A DNA stretch of 64,000 nt from JACRCG01 sp964524835 (GCA_964524835.1 CAZGEG010000002.1:62001-126000); one strand, 5' to 3'. Positions 8,458 through 17,675 are shown, counted from the stretch's first letter. The notes: a model not told the origin generated them from the sequence alone. A program made the numbers and translations.

Positions 8458-10086
8458 ATGAAGATAATTGTAACCGATGAAGTGTCGGCGGAGGGGCTTG
8501 CGCTCCTGACCCAGGAACCCCGCATCCAGCTGGACGTGCGGCTGGGTTTGAAGAAAGAGGAGCTGCTGGCGGTCATTGGCGACTATGAAGTCATCATTAC
8601 CCGCAGCGGCACGACCGTGGACAAGGCGCTTCTGGATGCGGCAACCCGCCTGAAGATGGTTGCCCGGGCGGGAGTCGGCATCGACAACGTGGATGTTGAC
8701 TATGCCAGTTCAAAAGGGGTGATCGTAGTCAACGCCCCGTTCGGCAACACCAACAGCGCCGCAGAGCATACATTGGCGCTGCTCCTTTCATTCTGCCGCA
8801 ACGTACCGACCGCCAATAACAGCCTGAAAGCGGGTGAATGGAAACGGGCACCATTTACCGGCCACGAGCTGAAAGGTAAAATAGCCGGAGTCATCGGCAT
8901 CGGCAAAGTCGGCGGGCGCGTTGCCACACGCCTGAAAGCATTTGAATGCGAGGTGTTGGCCTGTGATCCGTACATTTCTGTCAAGCGCGCCCATGACCTG
9001 GGGGTCAAGCTGGTGTCCCATGACGAAATCTATAAAAACTGCGATATCATCACTGTTCATACGCCGCTCAATGAGGAGACCAAAGGGATGGTCGGAGCCC
9101 GCGAGTTCGGCCTGATGAAAAGCGGTGTCATCGTTCTCAACGTTGCCCGCGGAGGCATTATCGAAGAGCAGGCCATGCTTGACAACCTGAATTCCGGGAA
9201 AGTGACCGGAGCGGCGTTTGATGTCTGGAGTGAAGAGCCTCCCGCAACCGAGGTCCTCAAACAGCTGATCGCTCACAAGAATATGGTGGTAACCCCGCAT
9301 CTGGGAGCCAACACCTTTGAAGCTCAGGTCAATGTTGCCATTGATGTGTCGCAGGAAATTATCAACTACCTGGATGACAAGCCGCTTGAAAACGCGGTCA
9401 ACATCCCCCGTTTCGACATGGCCCTGATGGACCAGATGCGTCCTTTCCTCAACCTGATGAGTGTTATCTGCGATTTCGGCGTGCAGCTGGTCGACACCAA
9501 CCTGGAAAAGGTCACTTTCGGTTTCAGCGGCGCCATCGCTCATTATGACTGCTCGCCGCTCGCCGTCTGCGGCCTCACTGCACTGCTGAACCGCAAGGTC
9601 GATCAGGATGTCAATATGGTCAATGCCACCCTGGTTGCAGACCAGATGGGGATCATCGTTGAAGAGACCAAATCAACCCAGTCCGACGCCTTCTCCAATG
9701 TCATCACCCTCACCCTCGAAGGTCAGGGGAAACGGCGGCTGGTTGCCGGCACCCTCTTTGAGGGGCAGCCGCGCATCGTCCGCCTGCGCGATTACTCGAT
9801 GGACTTTACCCCTGACGAGCATATGCTGCTGCTGAACTACGAAGACCGTCCCGGCATGATCGGCCGGATCGGCACGATCATGGGGCAGCACGACATCAAT
9901 ATCGCCTCGATGAATCTCGGCCGTAGCCAGAAAAAAGGTGAGGCGATGGTCATCCTGTCGCTTGATTCGCCCGTTCCGGCCCCGGTTGTCGATGAACTGA
10001 AGAGCGCCACCGAAGCTTCATTCATAAAAGCCCTCAAAATGAGAGCCGGCGCCTGTTCCCGCAACTGCGGCTGCGGCGTGTCATAA
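8458..10086 (+). CDS. serA: D-3-phosphoglycerate dehydrogenase
   Basis: First committed step of serine synthesis, oxidising 3-phosphoglycerate with NAD. The 542-residue long form has substrate and nucleotide domains (GIGKVGG loop, ARGGIIEE, TPHLGANT with the catalytic histidine), an intervening ASB domain, and a C-terminal ACT domain (RPGMIGRIGTIMGQHDINIASM) expected to bind serine for feedback control. The start is the ATG after CCGGAGATTC, matching the family; the frame is open 111 nt further upstream. Unusual is a cysteine-rich tail, ACSRNCGCG, after the ACT domain. lgt follows after 6 nt. Confidence 0.95.
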   Translation: MKIIVTDEVSAEGLALLTQEPRIQLDVRLGLKKEELLAVIGDYEVIITRSGTTVDKALLDAATRLKMVARAGVGIDNVDVDYASSKGVIVVNAPFGNTNSAAEHTLALLLSFCRNVPTANNSLKAGEWKRAPFTGHELKGKIAGVIGIGKVGGRVATRLKAFECEVLACDPYISVKRAHDLGVKLVSHDEIYKNCDIITVHTPLNEETKGMVGAREFGLMKSGVIVLNVARGGIIEEQAMLDNLNSGKVTGAAFDVWSEEPPATEVLKQLIAHKNMVVTPHLGANTFEAQVNVAIDVSQEIINYLDDKPLENAVNIPRFDMALMDQMRPFLNLMSVICDFGVQLVDTNLEKVTFGFSGAIAHYDCSPLAVCGLTALLNRKVDQDVNMVNATLVADQMGIIVEETKSTQSDAFSNVITLTLEGQGKRRLVAGTLFEGQPRIVRLRDYSMDFTPDEHMLLLNYEDRPGMIGRIGTIMGQHDINIASMNLGRSQKKGEAMVILSLDSPVPAPVVDELKSATEASFIKALKMRAGACSRNCGCGVS

Positions 10087-10092
10087 GCGTAC

Positions 10093-10887
10093 ATGCAATT
10101 TCCTCACATCGATCCCGTCTTCCTGAGCATCGGCCCGCTCCAGTTTCGCTGGTACGGGCTGATGTACGTCCTCTCGTTTATCGCCACCTATTTCATCATC
10201 CGCTCCGAAGTTGGCCGTAAAAAGCTGCCCCTGACGAGCGACAATATCGCCGATCTGGTTTTTTACGGTGCGATGGGGGTTGTTCTGGGAGGGCGCGCCG
10301 GCTATATCCTCTTCTATAACCTCGGTTTTTACCTGGCCAATCCGCTCAAACTTTTTGCCGTCTGGGAAGGGGGCATGTCCTTCCATGGCGGATTTTTGGG
10401 AGTCGTGTTGGCCTTCTGGCTCTATGCCAGCCGCAGGAAGATTCCCTTTCTGGCTCTTACCGACCTGGCGGCTCTTTGCGCTCCGGTCGGGTTGGGTCTG
10501 GGGAGAATAGGCAATTTCATCAATGGGGAACTGTACGGCAGACCTACCGATTCAGCCTGGGGGGTCATATTTCCCGGCAGTGACGGACTCCCTCGCCATC
10601 CGTCGCAACTCTATGAAGCGTTTCTGGAAGGGATTGTCCTGTTTTTTATTGTGCACTTCATCTCGAAAAGGACAACCGTGAACGGCGTAACAACCTGTGC
10701 AGCCATTGCCGGTTACGGCCTGTTTCGCTTTATCGTCGAATTTTTCCGCCAGCCTGACGCCCAGATAGGGCTGTTCTTCGGTATGTTTTCCATGGGACAG
10801 CTGCTCAGCCTGCCGATGTTCCTGCTGGGAAGCTATCTGGCGATCAGGTTTTCGCAACGCCGTCCTGAACACCGACCGCACACATAA
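10093..10887 (+). CDS. lgt: Prolipoprotein diacylglyceryl transferase
   Basis: Inner-membrane enzyme that attaches diacylglycerol from phosphatidylglycerol to the lipobox cysteine of lipoproteins. 264 residues with about seven membrane segments; the signature GRIGNFINGELYGRPTD occurs near residues 137-153 and the N-terminal FRWYGLMY motif is present. It follows serA by 6 nt, so the two probably share a transcript. Confidence 0.95.
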   Translation: MQFPHIDPVFLSIGPLQFRWYGLMYVLSFIATYFIIRSEVGRKKLPLTSDNIADLVFYGAMGVVLGGRAGYILFYNLGFYLANPLKLFAVWEGGMSFHGGFLGVVLAFWLYASRRKIPFLALTDLAALCAPVGLGLGRIGNFINGELYGRPTDSAWGVIFPGSDGLPRHPSQLYEAFLEGIVLFFIVHFISKRTTVNGVTTCAAIAGYGLFRFIVEFFRQPDAQIGLFFGMFSMGQLLSLPMFLLGSYLAIRFSQRRPEHRPHT

Positions 10888-10908
10888 AGCCCGGTTTGCA
10901 ATTCAGGA

Positions 10909-10936
10909 TTGAAAAAGTCCTGTTTTGGGTTATACT
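10909..10936 (+). promoter_or_regulatory. Sigma-70-type promoter for the ferritin gene
   Basis: TTGAAA (10909-10914) and TATACT (10931-10936) separated by 16 nt, about 33 nt upstream of the ferritin start codon. Good match to the consensus, in the 80-bp gap after lgt. Confidence 0.6.
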
Positions 10937-10968
10937 CGAAATCAAATCAACCAGGGAGGGTTACGACC

Positions 10969-11490
10969 ATGATCAGCAAAAAAATGTCAGATTCGCTTAA
11001 CACCCACATGAACCTTGAACTTTTTTCCGCACACCTGTACCTCGTCATGTCGTCCTGCGCCAACGATCTCGGCCTGAAAGGCGCCGCCAACTGGTTCTTT
11101 GTGCAGTACCGCGAAGAAATGACTCATTTCATGAAGTTCTACACTTACCTGTCCGACCAGGGGGTCGTAATCTCAATGCCGGCCGGCAAAACGGTGCCGA
11201 ACAAATACAAATCCCTGCTTGACATGATGCAGAAAACCCTTGCCCACGAGCAGCTGATTACCTCCTGCATCAACAATCTGAGTGAACAGGCTGTCCAGGA
11301 AAAGGATCACGCCACCCAGATCTTCCTGCAGTGGTTTGTTACCGAGCAGATCGAGGAAGAAAACAACGACCGCGACCTCATCGCCAAGCTCAAGCTGGTC
11401 GGCGACAACGGGCACGGAATTTTGATGATCGACGGAGAAATGGGCCAGCGTATCTTTGTTGCCCCGGCCGGTTCCCCGCTGGCGGTATAG
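10969..11490 (+). CDS. Non-haem ferritin
   Basis: Iron storage protein: oxidises Fe(II) at a diiron site and stores the mineral in a 24-mer shell. The 173-residue protein has the ferritin pattern MNLELFSAHLYLVMSS, a YREEMTHFMKFY segment with glutamate and histidine iron ligands, and EQIEEENN later. The chosen ATG has GGGAGGG about 9 nt ahead; the frame is open 60 nt upstream. Similar to bacterial FtnA proteins. A DUF1450 gene follows after 3 nt. Confidence 0.92.
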   Translation: MISKKMSDSLNTHMNLELFSAHLYLVMSSCANDLGLKGAANWFFVQYREEMTHFMKFYTYLSDQGVVISMPAGKTVPNKYKSLLDMMQKTLAHEQLITSCINNLSEQAVQEKDHATQIFLQWFVTEQIEEENNDRDLIAKLKLVGDNGHGILMIDGEMGQRIFVAPAGSPLAV

Positions 11491-11493
11491 CGT

Positions 11494-11730
11494 ATGCCGA
11501 TGAAAATCCGTTTCTGCGAACATAACAAGGGAAAGGGGAAGGTGTTCCGGCGCCTTAAGGAAGAGTTTCCCGACCTGAACATCAAAATCAAGGATTGTGT
11601 CAAGCAGTGCGGCAGCTGCCGTGACCAGCCGATAGCGGTCGTTGACAAGAAAAAGGTGACCGGCAAGGACGGCGACGATCTGTACGCCAGGATTGTCGAG
11701 CTGATCCGGAAGGATGGCGCGTCAGATTGA
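11494..11730 (+). CDS. DUF1450-like cysteine protein
   Basis: 78 residues, four cysteines: one near the N terminus (FCEHNKGKG) and a KDCVKQCGSCRD cluster in the middle, followed by PIAVVDKKKVTGKDGDDLY. The arrangement resembles DUF1450 (YuzB-like) proteins, which look like small thioredoxin-fold or Fe-S proteins; function unknown. No clear ribosome site; an ATG 6 nt further in is equally possible. Close linkage to ferritin suggests co-transcription. Confidence 0.7.
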   Translation: MPMKIRFCEHNKGKGKVFRRLKEEFPDLNIKIKDCVKQCGSCRDQPIAVVDKKKVTGKDGDDLYARIVELIRKDGASD

Positions 11731-11731
11731 T

Positions 11732-11769
11732 TAAAAAAACGCCGTACCCTGCTGGGACGGCGTTTTTTC
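11732..11769. terminator. Intrinsic terminator, both strands
   Basis: A-run, ACGCCGT / ACGGCGT stem with an ACCCTGCTGGG loop, then a T-run. It separates the ferritin/DUF1450 unit from the convergent hyb operon. Confidence 0.88.
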
Positions 11770-11794
11770 TGCACTCTGACTCTACCCTCAACAA

Positions 11795-12280
11795 TTATTT
11801 CGCGGCTTTTATGATCGTGTGGCCTGCCGCCTCCAACTCCCCCACCACCAGTTCAGCCAGTCCGGGCAGTTTTTCCGACAGCAGCTGAGACAGTTCTACT
11901 CCGGCCTCATAAGATTGGGGAATAATTCCGAACAGGGATACTTTGTCCGGACAGCGGTCACGAAGGTCGGACAGGGTCAGGACCTCCTGGATGCCGATCT
12001 GGTGGGGCGACATCTTGATCGGCAGCCTGCCGAGCATGAAATCCTCTTTCTCGTAGCGATAGATATCGCCCGGTTCCCCCTTGGCATCAATCACATCCAC
12101 CAGGTAGACATGATCGGCATCTTCCAGCATATGGGTAACCATGATACCGAGTGTACCGCCGTCATACAACTCGATTTCTTCCGGAAAGCAGTAGTGCTGC
12201 TGCAGGTAGCGGATGAAATGAACGCCAAAGCCTTCGTCGCTGAGGAGCAGGTTCCCTGCACCAAAAATAAGTATTTTCAT
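11795..12280 (-). CDS. hybP: Hydrogenase maturation protease
   Basis: Cuts the C-terminal extension from the [NiFe] hydrogenase large subunit once nickel is in place. 161 residues, M52-type fold: FGAGNLLLSDEGFGVH at the start, with nickel-sensing residues E16, D62 and H93 (in SPHQIGIQEVL) at the positions known from E. coli HybD. It is the last gene of the hyb operon, 28 nt after the large subunit, as in the hybS-A-B-L-P order of Geobacter sulfurreducens. Confidence 0.93.
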   Translation of the reverse strand: MKILIFGAGNLLLSDEGFGVHFIRYLQQHYCFPEEIELYDGGTLGIMVTHMLEDADHVYLVDVIDAKGEPGDIYRYEKEDFMLGRLPIKMSPHQIGIQEVLTLSDLRDRCPDKVSLFGIIPQSYEAGVELSQLLSEKLPGLAELVVGELEAAGHTIIKAAK

Positions 12281-12308
12281 TGTTGGACTTCCTTTTTATC
12301 TGTTTTTT

Positions 12309-13988
12309 CTACATCACTTTTATTTTGGTGATCTCTTTCCCGTCCGGGTCGATCGTATGCACCGCACAGGCGATGCAGGGGTCGAAAGAGTGAATCGTTC
12401 GCAGCACTTCCAGCGGCTTGTCGGATTGCGCTACCGGGTTGCCGACCAGCGATGCTTCATAGGGTCCCATGACGCCATTCTCGTCACGGGGCGAGGCGTT
12501 CCAGGTGGAGGGAACGACCGCCTGGTAATTTTTGATCTTCCGGTCCTTGATCACGATCCAATGTGAAAGCGTGCCGCGCGGCGCCTCGTGGAAACCGACT
12601 CCGCGGAACTCACCCTTCGGAATCTCGGTGTGGTTGGCATAGGTCTTGTCCCCCTTGGCAATATTCTCCACCAGCTTGTCCAGGTACTCGATCGAATAGT
12701 CGGCCATCAGGTGGGCGCGGATAGCGCGGGCGCCAAGTCGCCCCATGGTGGAATGGAGGTCGCCGACACCGACGCCGATCTTCCGGCAGGAATCGTCCAC
12801 CAGTTTCCTGACCTTCTGGTTGCCGCCGGCATACGCTGCAAAGAGCTGGGCCGGCGGGCCGACCTGCACCGCTTTGCCGTCCAGACGGGGAGCCTTGCAC
12901 CAGGAATATTTGCCGTTATCCTCGAAATCGGTGTAGTGCGGTTTGGTTTCACCTTCCCAGGGGTGGTGGCTACCGCTTCCCTCGTACCAGGCATGGGCCA
13001 CGTTTTCCGTGATGCTCCCAATCAGGGCGGGGTCCTGATGGTTGGTGATGATGCGGGCACCCTTGATGTCGCCGTTGTTGATGATCGCACCCGGCAGGGC
13101 AAACGTGGTGTTCGTGGTGTCTTCCGGCATTTCCGGCACGGCCAGATAATTGACAACCCCTTTGCCGTATTTGAACCACTCCTTGTAGGCCGAGGCGATG
13201 GCGAGCATGTCCGGGTAGTAGACTTTCTGGACAAATTCGCGGGTTTCCTCCATCAGGGAGCGAAGGGCGGCGATCTTTTCCATGTTGATGGTCGTCATGT
13301 TTTCCATGTTGACGGCGGTGGCGACACCACCCACGCAGAGGTTCTGGATGTGCGGGTTCTTGCCCCCCAGGATCGCGCCCACCTGGGCCGCCTTGCGCTG
13401 GTAATCGAGCGCTTTCAGGTAATGGGCCACGGCCATCAGGTTGGCTTCCGGCGGCAACTTCATGGCCGGGTGCCCCCAGTAGCCGGAGGAGAAGATACCG
13501 AGGCGGCCGGTTTCCACAAACGACTTCAGCTTGGCTTGAACCGCCCTGAATTCGGTTTCGCTGTTACCGCTCCAGTCGGAGATGCTCTGGGCCAGCTGGG
13601 CGGTCTTCTTCGGGTCGGCCTTGAGTGCCGAGACCACGTCAACCCAGTCCAGTGCCGACAGGTGATAGAAATGGACGATATGATCCTGCACCGAGTGCTG
13701 TGCCATGATCATATTGCGGATGTACTGGGCGTTTAGCGGCACCTCCACTTTGAGGGCGTGCTCTACCGAACGGATCGACGATATCGCATGCACCGTGGTG
13801 CAGACGCCGCAGAAGCGCTGGGCATAGATCCAGGCATCTTCGGGCGGACGACCCTGCAGAATGGTTTCAATGCCGCGCCACATCTGGGCCGACGACCAGG
13901 CATTGGTGACGGCGCCGCCGTTTACTTCCACGTCGATTCTCAGGTGACCTTCGATACGGGTGACCGGGTCAAGGGTTATACGGGCCAT
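12309..13988 (-). CDS. hybL: [NiFe] uptake hydrogenase large subunit
   Basis: Catalytic subunit of a group 1 membrane-bound uptake hydrogenase (HybC/HyaB family, 559 residues). The nickel ligands are in RFCGVC (C60, C63) and DPCIACAVH (C538, C541). Fifteen residues follow H544 (TIDPDGKEITKIKVM); these are the extension expected to be removed by HybP. GGAGG precedes the ATG. No Tat signal, so it should be exported with the small subunit. A repeat-filled 156-bp gap separates it from hybB. Confidence 0.96.
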   Translation of the reverse strand: MARITLDPVTRIEGHLRIDVEVNGGAVTNAWSSAQMWRGIETILQGRPPEDAWIYAQRFCGVCTTVHAISSIRSVEHALKVEVPLNAQYIRNMIMAQHSVQDHIVHFYHLSALDWVDVVSALKADPKKTAQLAQSISDWSGNSETEFRAVQAKLKSFVETGRLGIFSSGYWGHPAMKLPPEANLMAVAHYLKALDYQRKAAQVGAILGGKNPHIQNLCVGGVATAVNMENMTTINMEKIAALRSLMEETREFVQKVYYPDMLAIASAYKEWFKYGKGVVNYLAVPEMPEDTTNTTFALPGAIINNGDIKGARIITNHQDPALIGSITENVAHAWYEGSGSHHPWEGETKPHYTDFEDNGKYSWCKAPRLDGKAVQVGPPAQLFAAYAGGNQKVRKLVDDSCRKIGVGVGDLHSTMGRLGARAIRAHLMADYSIEYLDKLVENIAKGDKTYANHTEIPKGEFRGVGFHEAPRGTLSHWIVIKDRKIKNYQAVVPSTWNASPRDENGVMGPYEASLVGNPVAQSDKPLEVLRTIHSFDPCIACAVHTIDPDGKEITKIKVM

Positions 13989-14030
13989 TAGGTACTACCT
14001 CCGGAATATATATTTTTGAAAAGCGGTTCA

Positions 14031-14134
14031 CCACGAAGTCACGAAGGACACGAAGTTTTTAGAACCAAAAAACTTTATGGGTTAAACCCAAAGATTAGGT
14101 TTGCGGTTTCTTCGTGATCTTAGTGTCTTCGTGG
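14031..14134. repeat. Inverted CACGAAG repeat inside the hyb operon
   Basis: About 25-bp arms built of CACGAAG(G/T) units (left 14031-14055, right 14110-14134) match at roughly 21 positions and enclose a 54-bp loop that has its own AACC/GGTT pairing. It lies between hybB and hybL and could form a processing or attenuation hairpin in the operon mRNA. Similar CACGAAG arrays are common intergenic elements in many bacteria. Confidence 0.8.
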
Positions 14135-14144
14135 TAAAAATGGT

Positions 14145-15434
14145 TTAAGCTTTCTCTGCAAGTCCATGCTCCGCATCGCGCTGCTGGCGCGTATGCAGCT
14201 TCGGCAGGACCGGCAGGATCTTGACGAGCACCTGGTAGCCGAGGATCTCGAAGGCGACGATACCGACCGTGATCATCAGTTCGGCCAGGGCCGGGAAGTA
14301 GTGCCACCCCTTGCCGGGGTTGAAGCCGATCAGGTACACGTTGAAGCGGTACAGCGCCCCGCCAAGGACAATCAGCGCTGCCGACACGAACAGCCAGCGG
14401 ATCGATGCGCGTTTTTTGCCGCTGAACATCAGCAGCGAACCGCCGGCAACCAGGCAGAACTCCAGCAGGAAGAAGCGCGAGTAGAAGTCCAGTGAAACTG
14501 CGGCACCCAGTTGCCCCCGCCAGGCAAGATCACCCACGACCACGCCGAGCCAGATAACCGTCAGCCAGGGAACGATCCTGGCCATGCCGGACAGTTCCTT
14601 CGTTTCAAAGGGGCGCTTGAAGGCGTAGCAGGAAATGACCGATTCCAGTATGGCGATGGAATAGCCGATGAACATGCAGTTGATCAGGAACAGTAGCGGC
14701 AGAAAACCGGTATGCCAGAGCGGGTGGAGCTTCGTGGATGCGATCAGCAGCAGGGAGCCGAGCGATGACTGGTGCATGGTCGGCAGGGTGATGCCGAGCA
14801 CGATGATGAAGATCAGTACCTTGTCCAGGCGCGGTTTCAGCCAGGCCGCCAGGTCCTTGACCTTGTCCAGCCGGTCGCCGATCCTCTCCGGACGTTCCAT
14901 CCCCACCCGGGAGTACAGCTTGTCAAGCAGCAGCTGCAGGGTTCTCCATTCCGTCTTCTCCAGCGTCGTCAGAACAGCCGGCAGGAACTCCAGCAGCAGC
15001 ACGGTCGTATAGGCCATGACGCAGAGGGCCACCTCGAACATGGCCGAGTTGGCCTGCCATTTTGACGGGATGAAGAAATTATAGGCATTCCAGGGACGCC
15101 CGACATCGACCATGACCGAAAACCCTGCCAGGCCGTAGCCGAACATGCTGGTCAGGATGGCCGAGCGGATCATCGGATGGTAATGCATGTGGTTGCGGAT
15201 GTAGATCAGGATCGCCATGGCATACCCGCCGCAGGCGATGGCCGTGCCGGTGGCCACGTCATAGGTTATCCAGATGCCCCAGGGGTAGCCGTCGCTCATA
15301 TTGGAAACCGCGCCGATTCCCCAGATAAAGCGTACCGCAATCAGGGCGAAGCCGATCAGGGTCAGGGTCAGCAGCACGATAAAGGAGGGTGTCAGGATCT
15401 TGCCGTCATGCTTCTGGAATTCATCGTGACTCAT
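14145..15434 (-). CDS. hybB: Hydrogenase membrane subunit HybB (NrfD family)
   Basis: Integral membrane protein that passes electrons from the hydrogenase to the quinone pool. 429 residues with about ten hydrophobic segments; the opening GYPWGIWITYDVATGTAIACGG is typical of HybB/NrfD proteins. The ATG at 15434 has GGGGGAG ahead and overlaps the end of hybA by 14 nt; an in-frame start 30 nt further upstream is less well placed. A hydrophilic loop of about 50 residues around residues 180-230 (RPERIGDRLDKVKDL) should face the cytoplasm or periplasm. Confidence 0.93.
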   Translation of the reverse strand: MSHDEFQKHDGKILTPSFIVLLTLTLIGFALIAVRFIWGIGAVSNMSDGYPWGIWITYDVATGTAIACGGYAMAILIYIRNHMHYHPMIRSAILTSMFGYGLAGFSVMVDVGRPWNAYNFFIPSKWQANSAMFEVALCVMAYTTVLLLEFLPAVLTTLEKTEWRTLQLLLDKLYSRVGMERPERIGDRLDKVKDLAAWLKPRLDKVLIFIIVLGITLPTMHQSSLGSLLLIASTKLHPLWHTGFLPLLFLINCMFIGYSIAILESVISCYAFKRPFETKELSGMARIVPWLTVIWLGVVVGDLAWRGQLGAAVSLDFYSRFFLLEFCLVAGGSLLMFSGKKRASIRWLFVSAALIVLGGALYRFNVYLIGFNPGKGWHYFPALAELMITVGIVAFEILGYQVLVKILPVLPKLHTRQQRDAEHGLAEKA

Positions 15435-16377
15435 GATCATCTCCCCCGTTTCCGGTTGTTTCATCCGGCTTCTTTTCCGCTTCGTCGTGTCCCCTCATGT
15501 TCTTCAGCGCGATGATACAGAGCGTGCCATAGAGCGCCACCGGGGCGATAAAGCCTTTGTAGATGGTGTGCTGGATCTTTTCGGAAAACTCTGCCGGAGC
15601 CTCCTCATTGAGGGCCGGGAGCCCCAGTTTGATGAACGGCATGGCTGACAGGTAGAGGTGATTGGCGCCTCCCACCTCTTTTTCCCCATAGATGTGGTTG
15701 ACGTAGCTGCCGGGGTTCTCCTGCAGGCGTTTTTTTGCTTCCGTCAGCAGCTCCTTGCGTTTGCCGAACATGATCGCGCCGGTCGGACAGGCCTCGGCGC
15801 AGCCGGTAATGCCATGTTTGACGAGATTGGTGTTTTTGCACATGTCGCATTTGACGATCTGGGGTATGGCCTTGTCCCACTGGAACTTGGGGATGTTGAA
15901 GGCGCAGGCGATCTGGCAGTAACGGCAGCCGATGCAGGTGTTCTTGTTGTAATCTACGGTACCGGTAATCTTGTCGCGGGTCATGGCGCTGACCGGGCAG
16001 ACCGACACGCAGGACGGTTTCTGACAGTGCATGCAGGAATATTTGACGTACGACCAGCTCTTTTCCGATTCCTTGAAAAGCTTGATCAGGGTGCGGGTGC
16101 TGCCGGACAAATCCTGGGGCGCGTCCCAGAGCCTGTCCTTGTCGAATGAGGCCTGTTCGTAGGCAAGGCTGCCGTAATCGCTGTTTACCCGTTTGCAGGC
16201 CGACATGCAGGCCTTGCAACCGACGCATTTGGTGGCGTCGTAGAGCATGCCTATCGCCTCGTTGTTGACCGGGTGCGACTCGGACGCCAATGCGGCACCC
16301 CGACCCGCCAGAAGTGCCGCGCCGGTTGCCCCGACGATCTTGAAGAACTGGCGCCTACTCGGTTTTGCCATGGTCAT
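15421..16377 (-). CDS. hybA: Hydrogenase Fe-S subunit HybA
   Basis: Periplasmic electron-transfer subunit with up to four [4Fe-4S] clusters linking small subunit and HybB. Tat signal SRRQFFKIVG followed by an AALLAG hydrophobic stretch and ALA cleavage-like site; cysteine sets CVGCKACMSAC, CMHCQKPSCVSVCP, CIGCRYCQIAC and CDMC...CAEACP; a C-terminal membrane helix near residues 275-298 anchors it. 318 residues. Overlaps the small-subunit gene by 23 nt and hybB by 14 nt. Confidence 0.94.
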   Translation of the reverse strand: MTMAKPSRRQFFKIVGATGAALLAGRGAALASESHPVNNEAIGMLYDATKCVGCKACMSACKRVNSDYGSLAYEQASFDKDRLWDAPQDLSGSTRTLIKLFKESEKSWSYVKYSCMHCQKPSCVSVCPVSAMTRDKITGTVDYNKNTCIGCRYCQIACAFNIPKFQWDKAIPQIVKCDMCKNTNLVKHGITGCAEACPTGAIMFGKRKELLTEAKKRLQENPGSYVNHIYGEKEVGGANHLYLSAMPFIKLGLPALNEEAPAEFSEKIQHTIYKGFIAPVALYGTLCIIALKNMRGHDEAEKKPDETTGNGGDDHESR

Positions 16378-17467
16378 CCCCCTTTTCGGGACCGTCCGGG
16401 AGTTTTTTTGCCATCATGACCCCCACACCGATGGCGGTTCCGGCAGCCAGGCCGATGACGCCGGTCGTCAGTGGATCGGGGCCTTTCCCCTTGTCCTTGA
16501 GATCGACCGGGGCGTAGCTGTCGAACGGCGTCGGCTCGTGGATCTGCACCTTGTCGGCAATGGCGGTCTTGAAGAGCAGCTCCGGTTCGGTGCAGCCGAT
16601 ACAGGGGTGACCGATGCCCACCGGCCAGGCCACGCCGTCATTGAAGCGGATCACCGAGCAGTTGGCGTAGGTTGCCGGACCTTTGCACCCCAGCTTGTAC
16701 AGGCAGTACCCCTCGGCATGGGACGCGTCGCCATAGGCCTTGGCAAAGCGGCCGGCATCGAAATGGGCCCGGCGTTCACAATGCTCGTGGATCTTGCGGC
16801 CGTAGGCAAACTTGGGACGCCCCAACTGGTCAAGGTCGGGCAGCTTGTTGAACGTTACATAATAGAGGACGGTCGAAAGGAAGTTGTAAGGGTTGGGCGG
16901 ACAGCCGGGGATGTTGATGATCGGCTTGTCCTTGATGATGTCACGCACACCGACCGCACCGGTCGGATTGGGGCCTACGGACTGGATGCCGCCGTAGCTG
17001 GCACAGGTGCCGATGGAGATGATGGCGGCAGCGCCCTCGGCCGCCTTTCTCAGGGATTCAATGGCGGTCTTTCCGCCAACCTTGCAGTAGATGCCGTTAT
17101 CCTTGGTCGGGATCGCGCCTTCGATCACCAGGATATACTTCCCCTTGTTGGCGGTCATCGAATCGTGCAACGATTTTTCGGCCTGGTGACCGGAGCCTGC
17201 CATCAAGGTTTCATGATAGTCCAGGGAGATCATGTCGAGGATCAGGTTGGCCACCGTAGGATGCGATGATCGCAACAGCGACTCCGAACAGCCGGTACAC
17301 TCCTGAAAGTGCAGCCAGATGACCGACGGCCGCTTGTCGCTCTTCTGTGCCGCGGCTGCTACCTTGCTGACCATGCTGACAGGCAGCCCCAGCATCGCCG
17401 ATACGGTTATGCAGGTCTTGATGAAGTCCCGGCGGTTCACCCCGGGAAACAGCACTTCTTTACCCAT
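16355..17467 (-). CDS. hybS: [NiFe] uptake hydrogenase small subunit
   Basis: Holds the three Fe-S clusters that carry electrons away from the NiFe site. Residues 1-45 are a Tat signal (NRRDFIKTC, then a hydrophobic stretch to SKVAAA); ECTGCSES gives the proximal-cluster cysteines; CPPNPYN, CERRAHFD and GIGHPCIGC mark the other clusters; residues from about 335 to 355 form a C-terminal membrane anchor. The 370-residue start at 17467 has GGAGG ahead, although the frame is open 270 nt upstream. First gene of the hyb operon. Confidence 0.95.
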   Translation of the reverse strand: MGKEVLFPGVNRRDFIKTCITVSAMLGLPVSMVSKVAAAAQKSDKRPSVIWLHFQECTGCSESLLRSSHPTVANLILDMISLDYHETLMAGSGHQAEKSLHDSMTANKGKYILVIEGAIPTKDNGIYCKVGGKTAIESLRKAAEGAAAIISIGTCASYGGIQSVGPNPTGAVGVRDIIKDKPIINIPGCPPNPYNFLSTVLYYVTFNKLPDLDQLGRPKFAYGRKIHEHCERRAHFDAGRFAKAYGDASHAEGYCLYKLGCKGPATYANCSVIRFNDGVAWPVGIGHPCIGCTEPELLFKTAIADKVQIHEPTPFDSYAPVDLKDKGKGPDPLTTGVIGLAAGTAIGVGVMMAKKLPDGPEKGDDHGKTE

Positions 17468-17560
17468 ACTAATCCTCCGCTTCCGAATATTTTGTGCATC
17501 TAGGATTCTATACAAGCCCGGGACCCATAAGACGTGCCCTGATAAATCCCGACGTATACG

Positions 17561-17576
17561 GCAACGTATGTGCCAA
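17561..17576 (-). promoter_or_regulatory. Sigma-54 promoter of the hyb operon
   Basis: On the minus strand TTGGCAC-ATACG-TTGC is nearly the full -24/-12 consensus with the invariant GG and GC 10 nt apart. It lies about 95 nt upstream of hybS. A sigma-54-dependent activator is encoded divergently 230 bp away, which supports the call. Confidence 0.85.
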
Positions 17577-17675
17577 TCCGGCAGAAGCGGATGATTATTC
17601 ATAACAGGCCGATTATTAACGTAAAATATATATGCAAAGCGACCGGGCTTTAGTCGGAATGGAACAGCTGTTGCT

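Noticed and set aside
12588..13736. 382-codon plus-strand frame opposite hybL
   Set aside because: Mirror frame of a certain hydrogenase gene; composition is His/Gly/Val-rich shadow coding with no family resemblance.
16247..17269. 340-codon plus-strand frame opposite hybA/hybS
   Set aside because: Shadow of the small-subunit gene; no ribosome site or motifs.
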